Assembly: GCF_027172205.1 (NCBI RefSeq) | Contig: NC_070607.1 | Coordinates: 27,380,069-27,444,068 of the forward strand | DNA length: 64,000 bases | Direction: 5' to 3' | Origin: Podarcis raffonei | Taxonomy: Eukaryota; Chordata; Lepidosauria; Squamata; Lacertidae | Shown: in pieces, positions 41,880 to 54,879 of the stretch | Numbering within the stretch: the first letter of the stretch is position 1 | Layout of the letters: each line of letters begins with the position of its first letter | The notes under the pieces: model-generated | Database searches by the model: none | What the model was told of the DNA's origin: nothing | Seen by the model: only the letters and a program-made list of their open reading frames with translations | Program-made: the position numbers and the translations under genes

Positions 41880-43282
41880 ATGGACGTACAACAGCCTATG
41901 TAACTTTCCTATATTGATAGGCAAAGCGAGGGAAGAATATGACTCATGTGTAATACATAAATGATTTCAAAACTTCTACTAACTCAGTAGAGACCTCTCC
42001 TATACCACCTGTACCAAGCTGTCTGAAGGTCAGGATTGTGGGAAGGAAAGCTGATCCTTATTTGCAGAAATTGGTTCTGATAAATTGCATGCTGGCTAAG
42101 AGAGTAATCCTTAGTCAGGGGAAATCTGATCTTTCTCCAATCCATCAACAATGGATTAAATAAACGACAACCACTGCATTTGTGAAACACAGCTACGTTT
42201 CAGGAGAGCTAATAACTGCTGAATACATGTGCACTTTTGTGGAGCATATGGATTTCTTTGTTTTCAGAGAGTCAAATTTTTTGCCCGTTACTGGTGTTCA
42301 GTAAGAGGAATCAGACTGTAGGCCAAAATAAAAATAAATGAGCTCTCATAATGGGAATTCCTGGTTAATACGATGCCGAGCAAGTTCACAACTAGCTGAA
42401 ATGGCCCATACTCCTATTTGTATAGCATTTTTATAATTTGATTTCTTTTTACAATTGAGGAAGCTGGTTGCACAGGGGATCAGACCTTTGGTCATCTAGT
42501 TCAGTATTATCTACACCAGTATTCTTCAGCCTTGGATTCTCAGATGTTGGTGAACTAAAACGCCCTTCATCCTTGACCATCTGGAAATGATGGGAGTTGG
42601 AAATCTAACAGCATATAGGGATCTGAGGCCGAACAACATTGATATGCAGGCAGTAGGTCTCCATGATTTTAGACATGGGTCTTCTCCAGCCTTACCTGGA
42701 TTGAACAGGGGAGTTTTTCATGCAATACCATTGAGCTATGGCCCAAGGCTGCCATCTTCCTCCCTTTTATTTAGAATCTGCCATTGCAATGGAGAATTGT
42801 TATGATACATACAAGGAGAGTCCTCACCTCTGATTGTTGCTGCACTAGACCATTACCACTTCTTTACTACAGATGGATCTCAAACCCTCGGTGAGTTAGG
42901 GACTTCCCCTGCATGTGAAGACAGGCTCTGGTGGATTGAGTGGACAAGACCAATAGTGGGCCCAGTGGTCAAGAAGGCAGTTTCTGCATGTGCTGTAGAG
43001 GGAAGTGAGGAGCAGGTGGGGCTCATCAACCTGGGAAGGTAGCTGATCTCGGAGAAGGAAAACTCTGATCCCAACCTCCACTGTCTTGCAGGATGTCTTG
43101 GGGAGAAGAGCGAGCTAAGGAGTAAAAGCTGCGCAAATCTGGAATGGAGTCCCTGAGATGGTTGGATGGTGTCTTGTATGCTTCCTTCCGGCAACACCTG
43201 TAGCCAGGCTGGTGCCAAACATATTGCTCTGCTTTCCTTTGGACCACAACAGTGAGGCTGTCATCAGGGCAGCCCAGGACCT
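41880..43282. other. Mostly unassigned
   Basis: A palindromic MITE fragment probably spans 42512-42605. Frames at 42880-43339 (minus) carry no recognisable domain. Confidence 0.35.
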
Positions 43283-43301
43283 CCAAACAAACTGCCCAGG
43301 C

Positions 43302-43773
43302 AGGATCCTAATTGCTAACAAAAATGGACTTGCCAACAAAAAAGGAATGGCAAGACAAACTGTTAGAGTATATTGAACTGGCTAGATTAACAGAGGCAAT
43401 TAGAGATCACACTAGACAAGAGTTTAAAAAAGCACAGGGAAAATGCAGAGAATACTTCACAAAACAGTGCCCTAAAATACATACCTGGACTTGTTTCGAT
43501 TAATGTCTGCAGGAGACTTTGTGGATATTTAAGATATAATTAGAAAAATCTTAATAATTATTCATAAAGGAAACAGCTTATAAGAAGTAAATAAGGAGGC
43601 TGGATACAGGATAAAGGAAGTCTTTTATTTGGTTGTTTGTATTGTTGTATGTTACGCTTATTGTATGTTATGTTCACGTTTAATGAGGGTGGATTTCTGT
43701 ATTGGTGGGTGGGGGGGTTATGTTATGTTGTAAATAAAATTTCCAATAAAAATTTAAAATTAAAAAAACAAAA
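43302..43773 (+). mobile_element. L1 LINE, 5'-truncated 3' end
   Basis: Encodes the last ORF2 residues (DLPTKKEWQDKLLEYIELAR, LTEAIRDHTRQEFKKAQGK, stop at 43502), then the 3' UTR with TGTATTGTTGTATGTTACGC and AATAAAATTTCCAATAAAAA. Target duplication CCAAACAAACTGCCCAGGC (43283-43301) and CCAAACACACTGCCCAGGC (43774-43792), one difference in 19. Confidence 0.95.
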
Positions 43774-43792
43774 CCAAACACACTGCCCAGGC

Positions 43793-45838
43793 TTGCACCC
43801 CAGGGAGGTCACTTAGGTGCTGCTAAAACAGTGGTTTGCCTTCACCCTCGGAGGTGCACTCCATTGACTCTCAAGTCAGATGGGTGCCAACAACTACAGA
43901 GTTATCTGAGTAAATCCAACGGAACTTCTCCTGAGCAAGTTTTTATTCTGAAATGAAACCGTTGTTTCTTATCATGAATCTGCACACAGGTTTGCTTGAT
44001 TCCATGATCTTCTCATAGAAGGAAAGCATCTCTGTGCACACTTGCCTGGGAGTGAGTTCCATGAAATCCATAGGGCTTCTGTGTGTGTGAGCCTACTAGT
44101 TTTTCTCTGAAACAGATTGAACATTTTGAACTAGATTTTCCTGTGCTAAAGCAGGGAAATTTCACCACCTGTCTCTTGCTCTGGTCCTTACTCAAAAATG
44201 TGCCTGCAGTAGTCCCATTGAGTAGGAATGGTCACATACACCATGTGCCAAGGTACCTTATTAACGCAGAATATTTGATTAGGACACTGTGCCAAAAAAG
44301 AAAAGAAAAAGAAAGAAAGGCTCAGAAGTATCCAGCTTCTTGAAAGCTGGCCCAGTTTCCCAATGGAACCAGATTCAATGCCAAAAATTGGACAAAATGT
44401 ATTTTTAACGCACACTTCTATTTTCCACTGCGAGGATTTGTGTTATGCTTTGTTGCAAAGCGGGCTCCTTCGTTAAGCAGCTTTAAAAGAAATCCTGTCA
44501 TCCTGATCAATTAAAGAGGGGGCACTCCGACCTGTAGTTTTAGTTGCCGAATGCTGATATCTGCATACTCTCTGTGTCACACATCTTTTTGTGTGTGCGT
44601 GTGCTTCAGATCTCTCTCAATGTGCGGTTGTGCGCCTGTATACCCCAGTGAGCACGCAGTACGGAAAGTCAAGTTTACAACTTACACAGATGTTCACCAC
44701 ATGTGTAGCTCCATATGGAAAAAGAAGCATGAGCTCAGAACACTCTCCCTCTTTTCTGCCTCCTTAAGAAACTTATATGGTTCCAGCTTTTTTAAAAAAA
44801 ACCCAAAACAAAACACCTACGTATCAGCACATTTAATATAATACTAGCGTTTGGAACCTAAAACTTTGGTTTTGGACAGTAATAGTTCAAAACTAGAAGT
44901 GGAACATAGATACTCTTAATAAAATAGCTGGATGTGTGTTTCTGGAACTGCTGAAGGTAAAACAAATACACAGAAGTATAATAGGACTTCAGTTATTTTC
45001 TTATTTTTTAAAAAAGGCTCTGAAGTATTATCTGACTTCCTAGTGAAGACAACATGCCTTTAAATCAGGGGTGAGGGGACCTGTGACTCTCCAGTTGCTA
45101 CCATCTAGGCCTGATGGGAATTGGAGTCCAAAGGACTCCCACCTCACATTTAAATATAGACTTGCCCCAATCACATACAAAATAGGGGAGCGGCAGGTAG
45201 GGAAACTAGCTCCTTAGAGCGAAAAGACCCCAAGAGCCAAAGGAACTGAACCCCCTCTGTACCCATGTGCTACTCACCTTCCCATAGCTCTCTAGTATGG
45301 AGTCTTTGTCAGCACGAAGTTACATTACCTCCTTCCAGGGGCCAGATTCTAGTGGCAGGCAGGTCCAAAGGCACAAGTGCAACGATGGTAGATTTCAGCT
45401 TTGTCCTGTAGGCTACACTTCAACACCCCTCCCTCCCCTCCGCTCAGGGAAGCGAGAGGCATTATTAGAATTCAAGGACGCATTCAAGTCAGGGGGAAAC
45501 ACTCCAGGAGGGCGAGGAGCAGGGGTGTGGCTTGAGAGAATCCCAAGGGTCAATCAGAGGTTGCATCCTGCCTTAGCCTTTTTCTCCTAGCTAACCTCAC
45601 TTCCTGTCTTGGCACCCTGCCGGAAGGTAAACCATGGACAGGAGAGGTGTTTGACGTGCTCCCTGCCTAAAACATTCCTTTTGCTCAAACATTTGATCCT
45701 TTTGTCTCCACTTTTGTCGATGACTGGCAGGCTTCAGTTCAAATAGATGGGTCTGCCACTGTTTGCAGGTGGCTTGATCAACCTTCCCCCAGATGTTTTG
45801 GACGACAACTCCCATCTTTCCCAGGGGTTCAAGGTACT
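43793..45838. other. Mostly unassigned
   Basis: A-rich AAAGAAA run near 44286-44312; palindromic MITE fragments near 45066-45134 and 45785-45825. No exon recognised. Confidence 0.35.
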
Positions 45839-45839
45839 T

Positions 45840-46274
45840 ATCCAAGAGTTTGGTTTCCTCTGAATGTGGGGCAGCAGAGACTGCAGTGTCTTTAGGATAT
45901 ATGGCTTATTTACACATATACACAACCTGAGCCAGGTTCATAACATTAACACCCTCAGAGGGTCTTGCTTCTCTCATAGCCACAGCCTTGGCTTCCAGCA
46001 AAAATCAGGCATGGCTCTGACTCCCTGGCTTCCCAGCCTGCCTTGCTTCCAGCTTCTAGCTTACACACAATCTGGGCTTTGTCTTTCTAACTACCGGTGA
46101 GTTGTTATCTGGCGCAGAGCCTCTTCCTTTGTTACCTTAATGGCTCATCCTTCGAGAGGGCCAGTTCCTCACCAGGAAGCTAGCCTGGCAATTCCAGGAA
46201 TTGAATCCATGCTGGATCCAGGAATTAGAAAGGAGCTCAGGCATACAGTCTGCTCCCCACCCCAAACTCATAAC
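45840..46274 (-). mobile_element. Possible LTR-like segment
   Basis: On the minus strand it begins TGTTATGAGTTTGGGG, like other LTRs here, and has TGTAAATAAGCC about 370 bp in. No clear right end or target duplication. Confidence 0.3.
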
Positions 46275-46330
46275 AATATGTACACTCATCAATATATCTG
46301 GCATTTTGGGATATAGTATGGAGGTGAAAA

Positions 46331-46685
46331 CGGGACGCGGGTGGTGCTATGGTTTAAACCACAGAGCCTAGGACTTGCCGATCAGAAGGTCGGTGGTTCA
46401 AATCCCCATGACAGGGTAAGCTCCCGTTGTTTGGTCCCAGCTCCTGCCAACCTAGCAGTTCAAAAGCACACCAGTGCAAGTAGATAAATAGGTACCGCAG
46501 CAGTGGGAAGGTAAACAGCATTTCCATGAGCTGCTGTGGTTCGCCAGAAGTGGCTTAGTCATGCTGGCCACATGACCCGGAAGCTGTATGTCGGCTCCCT
46601 TGGCCAATAAAGCGAGATGAGCGCCACAACCCCAGAGTCGGTCACGACTGGACCTAATGGTCAGGGGTCCCTTTACCTTTACCTT
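46331..46685 (+). mobile_element. Sauria SINE, full length
   Basis: Target duplication TATGGAGGTGAAAA (46317-46330) and TATGGAAGTAAAAA (46686-46699), two differences; CTTTACC tail doubled. Confidence 0.95.
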
Positions 46686-46699
46686 TATGGAAGTAAAAA

Positions 46700-47205
46700 A
46701 AGCTGAAAGACATTCAAGAAAATCTTTGGCTTTCCCCTTTCCGTGCCTAATTTCTCATGGTGGAAAGCAGGAAGCTGAACTCCTACTTGAGGCTTTTCTC
46801 ACCTTCACACCGATGATTTTGTGGTCCATTTCTTAGGGCGATCTATTTGAAGCCAGTTTATTTCTAGAATTCCCTAACCCTAAATGCCACGCAAATCAGC
46901 TCGTACAAGCACGCCGTGTACATTTCCTACCGAGTACCAAGGAAAGCACTTAGGAAGGAAAAAGTTGGAAAGGTGTCAAATCGTTTCACGGCATGTGCAC
47001 GAGTTGTACCAACCTAATAAAAATAGTTAACAGCCAACTGTGTTTCCTAGCTTTCAGTCTGCCTTCGCAGACTCCGGGACGGCAATGCTCTGTAAATAAG
47101 AATGTAAGCAAAGCACTGCTGGATCAGGCCAGAGACTCATCTAGTCCAACATCTTATTCTCAAAAGTAGCCAAACACACCAATGGGAAGACCACAAGCGG
47201 AACCT
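46700..47205. other. Mostly unassigned
   Basis: About 47105-47205 (GCACTGCTGGATCAGGCC) looks like an old interspersed repeat that continues right of the MITE. Confidence 0.4.
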
Positions 47206-47222
47206 GTGGCTACTTCCCATTA

Positions 47223-47448
47223 CAGTGGTACCTTGAGTTTCATACGCTTCAGGTTACAGACTCCGCTAACCCAGAAATAGTACCTCGGGTTAAGAACTTT
47301 GCTTCAGGATGAGAACAGAAATCGTGCTCCGGCGGTGCGGTGGCAGCGGGAGGGCCCATTAGCTAAAGTGGTGCTTCAGGTTAAAAACAGTTTCAGGTTA
47401 AGAACAGACCTCCGGAACGAATTAAGTACTTAACCTGAGGTACCACTG
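47223..47448. mobile_element. Tigger/mariner-like MITE, family A, inside a palindrome
   Basis: CAGTGGTACCTTGAGTTT and TAACCTGAGGTACCACTG with TA on both sides. The flanks GTGGCTACTTCCCATTA (47206-47222) and TAATGGGAAGTAGCCAC (47449-47465) are exact complements. Confidence 0.94.
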
Positions 47449-47705
47449 TAATGGGAAGTAGCCACTGGTAGATTTATTTTCCGTGAGTTTGTCTAATCCT
47501 GTTTTAAAGCCGTTTAACATCCGGCGAGAGCAAATGCCATCGTTTATCTGTGTGCTCTGCGAAGAGGTACTTCATTTGCCTGTCCAGAATTATCCAAAAC
47601 AAAATGAAGACATTGAGCCTGGGAAATGTGTTGCCTGCAGTATGGAGAGCCTGCAACTTGCATGCGTTTAATTTGTGCGCATTCAGCTTTATGTGTGTGA
47701 CAACT

Positions 47706-47706
<1 letters not shown>

Positions 47707-47738
<32 letters not shown>

Positions 47739-47740
47739 GG
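47707..47740. repeat. (GAAA)n microsatellite
   Basis: About eight AAAG units. Confidence 0.96.
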
Positions 47741-47940
47741 GAAAAGGGCAGGGTTCTGGGGAAGATGACTTGGGTTTTAAGTCATATATTTAGTCATATT
47801 TAACATATATTGACTGTATCTGTCATTTCTCTGCTGCTACCTAGGTTGTTTTTTTACTAGCGCTGTTGGTCCGCTGGAGGGATGATGTGGGTGATTTGGT
47901 TCCGAGTGGTTTTCTTTTAAAATAATATTTATGTTTGCAT

Positions 47941-48817
<877 letters not shown>

Positions 48818-48905
48818 ATTATTAATTATTATTGTTATTTATTAAATTTGCATGCCACTCTTCATCACAGGACGGTTTGCAGCATAAAAATACAATACCA
48901 CGAAG
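48818..48905 (-). mobile_element. CR1/L2-type LINE 3' tail fragment
   Basis: ATT-rich start then GCATGCCACTCTTCATCAC and GACGGTTTGCAGCATAAAA, as at the ends of old LINE copies. Confidence 0.5.
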
Positions 48906-48937
48906 TTTCATTCAACGAACCTTTACTCAGTGTAGAT

Positions 48938-49073
48938 CAGGCATAGGCAAACTTGGCCCTCCAGATGTTTTGGGACTACAGTTCCCATAATCCCTGACCA
49001 CTGGTCCTGTTAGCTAGGGATAATGGGAGTTGTAGTCCCAAAACATTTGGAGGGCCGAGTTTGCCTATGCTTG
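48938..49073. mobile_element. Palindromic hAT-like MITE, clean copy
   Basis: Arms CAGGCATAGGCAAACTTGG and CGAGTTTGCCTATGCTTG; perfect 8-bp target duplication GTGTAGAT at 48930-48937 and 49074-49081. The clearest member of this family in the window. Confidence 0.9.
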
Positions 49074-49180
49074 GTGTAGATAGACCTGTTGAAATGAATG
49101 GGCCTCAGTTGCTTGAATGCAACCCGTGATTTCATTAACAGGCCATTAAATTCATTGAGTAACTGTTAGATGACTATAGG

Positions 49181-49573
49181 TAAAAAAGGTAAAGGTAAAG
49201 GACCCCCAGACGGTTAAGTCCAGTCAAAGGTGACTCTGGGGTTGCAGCACTCATCTCGCTTTCAGGCCGAGGGAGCCGGTGTTTGTCCACAGACAGTTTT
49301 TCTGGGTCATATGGCCAGCATGACTAAACCACTTCTGGCACAACAGGACACTGTGATGAGTGACAGAGTGCATGGAAACGCCGTTTACCTTCTCGCCGCA
49401 GCAGTACCTATTTATCTACTTGTACTGGCATGCTTTCAAACTGCTAGGTTGGCAAGAGCTGGGACAGAGAAACAGGAGCTCACCCCATCGCGGGGATTCG
49501 AACCGCTGACCTTCCGATCAGCAAGCCCAAGAGGCTCAGTGGTTTAGACCACAGCACCACCTGTGTCCCCAGT
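49181..49573 (-). mobile_element. Sauria SINE, longer subtype
   Basis: Contains the extra TTTGTCCACAGACAG segment and AGTCAAAGGTGACT in place of the usual AGTCGTGACT. TGACTATA at 49171-49178 and 49574-49581 is the target duplication. Confidence 0.92.
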
Positions 49574-49581
49574 TGACTATA

Positions 49582-51590
49582 ACCCATGATGACCCTACAA
49601 GCCACACTTGTCTATGGCTATTCTCATTGCTTCGTGGAGGCAAGTATTTCTGCAATGTTGGTCCAGCCACTGAAAAGGTCCTGTTTCGTGTCATCATCAA
49701 CCTCCACTCATCAACTTCCACGCAGAGATACAGAAAGGGTACAATTCAAGCCGGTAAAATTATTTCTGAGTGGCAGCCGTCTACACGCTGTTTCCATGAC
49801 CAGGACCTGTGTCTTTGCTCCCCACTGCAAAATCCACACTGAGGAATTGAAGGTGTGGAAAATAACAGGCCCTCCTCATGATAAAAACATCCATGTCTCA
49901 TTCATTATGAGAAGAGAAAGAAAGAGATTGTGTGCATCCTAAATGAGAGAAATCCTAAATATCAGAGGTAAATCTCAAGAGTTCAATGGGGCTTATACCC
50001 TGGGAAGCATTTCGGCCCAATGTTTCTCTTAAATTCCTTGTGAGCTAGTTTAACAAAAAACACTTATTAGGAAAATACTTTACGTCTTCCGCAACTGTAA
50101 TCCTATATGCTTAGGCTTTATGGGCCCTTTCCTAGCCCACTACCAAGAACAAATGAAATTTAATGTCCCCTAAGACGTTGAGATATAAAATGTTCTATAT
50201 AGCAATCATGAACCAAACCAAACAGCACACACAAGAAATAGTCTGACATCAGGCATTTAATAGGTAATAATAGGTTACATATTGTATATTGTTGTGCGCT
50301 GAGATTCCCAGAAGCCTTTCCCAATGACGCTGAAAGCTGATATGATGCATTCTCAGCGATCTCCCCCTTTAGCGTTGATCATCAGCCTGTTAGAGAAGGA
50401 AATCATAATCCCCAGGATGATGAACTCACATAGATTCCCTGGAAAAATAAATATCCAACATAAGGCATTAATCAGCCGAGCAGAACTTTTAACCTTTGAT
50501 GCATACAACTTTAGGTAGGAACAAATTGCATTAAAATTCATTCACCAAAGGCGATACAACTCGTTCCACGGGACATTCTGATCGTATCTGTTGTAGAATT
50601 GACAGTTTCAGTTAATTATCATTTTGATAAAAACCTGTAGAAGGTTGGAACGTGTTTAAAGTTCGGAACAAGTTGGGTGAGGCTTTCGATGATGAGAGAG
50701 CAGGCTTGGAGCATCTTGCAAAACCTTCTCCTCCCCTGTCAGTGCCACTTCCCAGATCTCTCTCTCTCTCTTCTTAAAAATTAACTACGGTGTCGGGAGA
50801 ATGAGGATGATTTCATTGAAAGCATTGAGAGGAAGAATGTGTGTCTGCCTGCCTGATGTTGGCTGACCCAAGACTTTTTGCTGCTTGAGGTGAAAGTCAA
50901 GATGGTTCTCTCCCTCCCCATGACAGAAACCAACTGAAGTGGCAGCTGAATCTTTCCTCAAAACTGGCTACAAGACAGCATCCTTGGGGGGGGGGGACAT
51001 AGCATGGCGGTGGGGCCCCGTGCGCATTTGTTTTAGAGGGTGCTGCACATTTGGCTCCTTACACCACCCTTGCCCCTTGCCAGCCCTGTGCCACTTTGTG
51101 AGGCTGGGTTCCGATCTTAATCTCATGCCGCCCTGCCAGCCCTGAGCTGCTATGCGAGGTTGAGGTGATCCAAGGGATGTACCACACTTGGCTTTGTTTG
51201 GGGGGGGGTGCGTTCTGGCAGCGTTGACTTCAGTACATAACACCCGGCAAGGGCTGGGCTGGCATGGAAGACTCCATTTACCCTCCACACACACACACAC
51301 CCCACGGTGCGTGTGGCCTCCCTGGGCACTGGAAAACTACGCTACGCCACCTTAGGGTAGCTGGCCCATTCTTTCGTATTGCGTGTTCCTAAAAGATACA
51401 TAGTAGGATTCAGCAAAGGAGGCTCCTAGGTCTGTCAGGTCATCCTGCCTCTTGGTTACCCGCCTAGAAGCCAAGGGAGTGAGGGGAAATGGTGTCTGTG
51501 GAAAACACCATTGACAGACTCCATCAGCAAAGGGCCGGGCATGTGGGAGTTGCAGTCCAACAACAACTATTAATAATGATGATAATGATT
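49582..51590. other. Mostly unassigned
   Basis: G-runs near 50988 and 51200, and a short (AC)n near 51288. The 19 bases at 51231-51249 (ACTTCAGTACATAACACCC) match the outer edge of the LTR family at 39313-39559 and may be an LTR scrap. No exon recognised. Confidence 0.35.
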
Positions 51591-51591
51591 T

Positions 51592-51760
51592 TTTTTATTT
51601 AAATCCCACCCATCTTGCTGGGTTTCCCCAGCCACTTTGGGTGGCTTACAACATATATAAAAACACATCAAAGCATCAAATGTTAAAAAGCAAAATATAC
51701 TATACGAGCAACAAAATACCCAATAAATCAATAGAAACCAATAACAACAACAAACAATAA
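51592..51760 (-). mobile_element. CR1/L2-type LINE 3' UTR fragment
   Basis: AAATCCCACCCATCTTGCTG and CCCCAGCCACTTTGGGTGGC parallel the LINE end at 28263-28400. Confidence 0.65.
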
Positions 51761-51964
51761 TAAACTAGAGGGCCACCGCTTCCCCACCTCTGATTTAAAG
51801 CAGAAATATAGAAATAAAACAGAAATATCTTACCATAGTTGGGAATACTGCTTGGGTAAACCTATCTGCTTGCATAGTCTGCTTTCCAGGAGCTGCCTGC
51901 TGATGGGCAATTTAAAGACTCTTACTTTCTTATGCTTTTTTTTTTGTCTTTAGACTGCCCTCCA

Positions 51965-52089
51965 GTTGGGGTGAGGAACCTTTGCTGTACTACAACTCCT
52001 ATCACCCCTGGCCATTGGCCCTGCTTGCTGGGGCTGATGGAGGTTATGTAGGTCAACAACATCTGGAGGACCAGTTGTTCCCCATGCCT
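51965..52089. mobile_element. Palindromic hAT-like MITE, diverged
   Basis: GTACTACAACTCCTATCACC and GGGGCTGATGGAGGTTATGT form partial inverted arms. Confidence 0.6.
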
Positions 52090-52092
52090 AAC

Positions 52093-52620
52093 CTAGATGA
52101 TGCATTCAATCAGAAAATCATCCTTGGCCAGTCCTTCAATTAGGGGACTGTACTCTGTAAAGTAGGAACCTGGTCAACTTGCTTTTCGTTTTAATCTAAT
52201 TTTTGTCCTCTGTTATCATCCTGTGTGTTATCTTTTATCCTCATTCCTTTCAGTTGTTGCAAAGGTCTCAAATAGTTTACTCTACGGTAGACCCACTGAA
52301 ATACTTTAATAAGCACTTAACATTTATTTCGCACCCTTCACAGAAATGTCAGCGAGCACTTCACACTTGGAAACAAACCATGTTAAAAATAGCTGAACAA
52401 AATGTCTTCATGCCGGGATATATACTTTCACAGTTGACATGAGTGGGACTACTTTAAATAAAGTGGCACATATTATGCATTTAGGTATATTAATGTATGC
52501 AGCAATATAATCTGGTTTGATTTTTATTGGTTTTTTTGTTTGATTTCTGTTGTAAACTACCTCAAGAAAAAAACATACTAAAATTGAGCATTTCTGTATT
52601 ATAAATACTCTGTTGAGCCA
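52093..52620. other. Unassigned stretch
   Basis: Nothing recognised. Confidence 0.35.
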
Positions 52621-52623
52621 GTG

Positions 52624-52773
52624 CAGTCTTTGCCAATCTGGTCCTGTCCTCCCCCCCCGAGGGTTTTTAACTACAACTCCCATCATCCCCAGCCAACCTG
52701 TTTAATAGTCAGGGATGATGGGCTTTGTAGTCCAAAACATTTAGAGGGTACCAGGTTGGCAAAGGTTGGGCTG
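52624..52773. mobile_element. Palindromic hAT-like MITE
   Basis: CAGTCTTTGCCAATCTGG and CCAGGTTGGCAAAGG as outer arms, ACTACAACTCCCATCATCCC and GATGATGGGCTTTGTAGTCC as inner arms. Confidence 0.75.
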
Positions 52774-52846
52774 TTGGCTTTGTTTTCAGCTTCTTCAACC
52801 GTGGAAAGGTGGCAAAGTGTGCCTCTGTGGCTGTCTCTGAGTAGTT

Positions 52847-52957
52847 AAAAAAAAAAAAGGTAAAGGACCCCTGGATGGTTAAGTCCAGTCAAAGGCAACT
52901 ATGGGTTTGCAGCGCTCATCTTGCTTTCAGGCCGATGGAACCGGCATTTGTCCACAA
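52847..52957 (-). mobile_element. Sauria SINE, 3' end only
   Basis: Tail AAAGGTAAAGGACCCCTGG and AAGTCCAGTCAAAGGCAACT of the longer subtype; cut off near the TTTGTCCACA segment. Confidence 0.88.
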
Positions 52958-53107
52958 CGCAACAGAGAGCTGGAAAGGTTATTATTTTGTCCCTTTGCTG
53001 CTTATGCTGAAACATCTAAAGGTCAGATCTAGATGCACACAGACATTCTAGCTGACCATGAGATACGTCACAAAAATCTGCCTTCTTCCACATAGCATAC
53101 TACTCAG

Positions 53108-53482
53108 AGGCGGGTGGCGCTGTGGTCTAAACCACTGAGCCTCTTGGGCTTGCCGATCAGAAGGTTGGCGGTTCGAATCCACGTGACGGGATGAGCTCCC
53201 GTTGCTCTGTCCCAGCTTCTGCCAACCTAGCAATTCAAAAGCACACCAGTGTGAGTAGATAAATAGATACCACTGCAGTGGGAAGGTAGACGGCATTTCC
53301 GTGCGCTCTGGTTTCCGTCACTGTGTCCTGTTGCGCCAGAAACGGTTTGGTCATGTTGGCCACATGACCCGGAAAGCTGTCTGTGGAGAAATGCCGGCTT
53401 CCTCAACCTGAAAGCGAGACGAGCGCCGCAACACCGTAGTCGCCTTTGACTGGACTTAACCATCCAGGGGTCTTTTACCTTT
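53108..53482 (+). mobile_element. Sauria SINE, longer subtype
   Basis: Head GGCGGGTGGCGCTGTGGTCT, CTCTTGGGCTTGCCGATCAG, and tail GACTGGACTTAACCATCCAG. Same subtype as 49181-49573. Confidence 0.93.
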
Positions 53483-54460
53483 TAGCTCTACTGATGACTT
53501 TATATCCCTGATAATAAATAAGCTGGAGTGCTGATTTGCTTCAGATTTTGGCAAAGCAATTGCTCATGCCACCCTTTTGGATGTGATTCATGTGTGCACT
53601 CAAAAGACGATATCAGAGCCGAAGTCATTTGCATGTGGTCAGCAACTTGTCAGATTCCGAGTTCATACAGAACAAAATTATGCAAAGCCCTTTCCTTTAT
53701 TTCATTGCTTTTTTCTTTCAGGATGAATTCCTCAGGGAGTTTTTCTTTCCCAGGCTGGTGCTGCTCATTTGTGGAACTCATTTGCACCTTTTAAGATCAG
53801 TAGCAATGAGAATGTAAATCCATCTCTCCGGCTCTCTTCTTATTGCCCATGCCCCCCCCTACTGCCGTCCCAATTTCTTCCAACATCGGCTCTTTGACAT
53901 TTAATGAAAGGCATTATATAAAAGGAAGGAATTGTTCGGCTGTCATGCTATGAATTCCAGCAAAATAGTGGCATTCTAAAGTATTCTCAGTTAATCTCAC
54001 TTATGACAGGCAGCTTTGTGTGAGAACATGTTCATTAGTTAAAGGTGAACTTGAGAAGTGCACCAGTTTCAAAATGTGCTCAGCTTTCCCAATGAGCATT
54101 TAATTTGTTTCTTGGGGAGCCTCTTCCGAGTGCATATTTCTCCTCTCAGTGATGTCACTCTCCTGTGCAAATGCCATAAATCAGAACTGATCCTATGCGA
54201 AATACCGTATCTATATCTATTGCATAGCCTTACTAATTTCAGACGGCAAAAGCATTTTTTTTAAAGGTGAGGAGGTCATGGGAGAAACTCATTCATGCTA
54301 AGAAAGAACTATTTCATTCCTAGAATCGAGCTTCAACTGAAAATAAGAATTGAGAATAGTACCAAACTGTACCTTTACTTGAGCAGCTGTTTATATTATA
54401 AAAACAATATGTAGCAACTGTCTCATGACAACTGAGTCTGTCAAGCAATTAGATAATTTG
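53483..54460. other. Unassigned stretch
   Basis: Nothing recognised. Confidence 0.35.
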
Positions 54461-54462
54461 TA

Positions 54463-54705
54463 CAGTGGTACCTCGGGTTACAGATGCTTCAGGTTACATA
54501 CGCTTCAGGGTTACAGACTCCGCTAACCCAGAAATAGTACCTCGGGTTAAGAACTTTGCTTCAGGATGAGAACAGAAATCGTGCTCCAGCGGTGCAGCGG
54601 CAGCGGGAGGCCCCATTAGCTAAAGTGGTGCTTCAGGTTAAGAACAGTTTCAGGTTAAGAACAGACCTCCAGAACAAATTAAATACTTAACCTGAGGTAC
54701 CACTG
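54463..54705. mobile_element. Tigger/mariner-like MITE, family A
   Basis: CAGTGGTACCTCGGGTTA and TAACCTGAGGTACCACTG with TA on both sides. Confidence 0.95.
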
Positions 54706-54807
54706 TAATTGACTAACCACCTGCTTTTTAACTCATTAATCATTTGCAAAACCATCATTCCAACACGTGTATTTATATATTGGCATATTTATTCACTAGC
54801 CTATACA

Positions 54808-54872
54808 GTATTTATATTTATATTTATATTTATATTTATATTTATATTTATATTTATATTTATATTTAATTT
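54808..54872. repeat. (TATATT)n microsatellite
   Basis: About ten TATATT/TTTATA units. Confidence 0.95.
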
Positions 54873-54879
54873 ATATTTA

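Noticed and set aside
51226-51249. LTR fragment
   Set aside because: Only about 19 bases match the LTR edge, too short to call an element.
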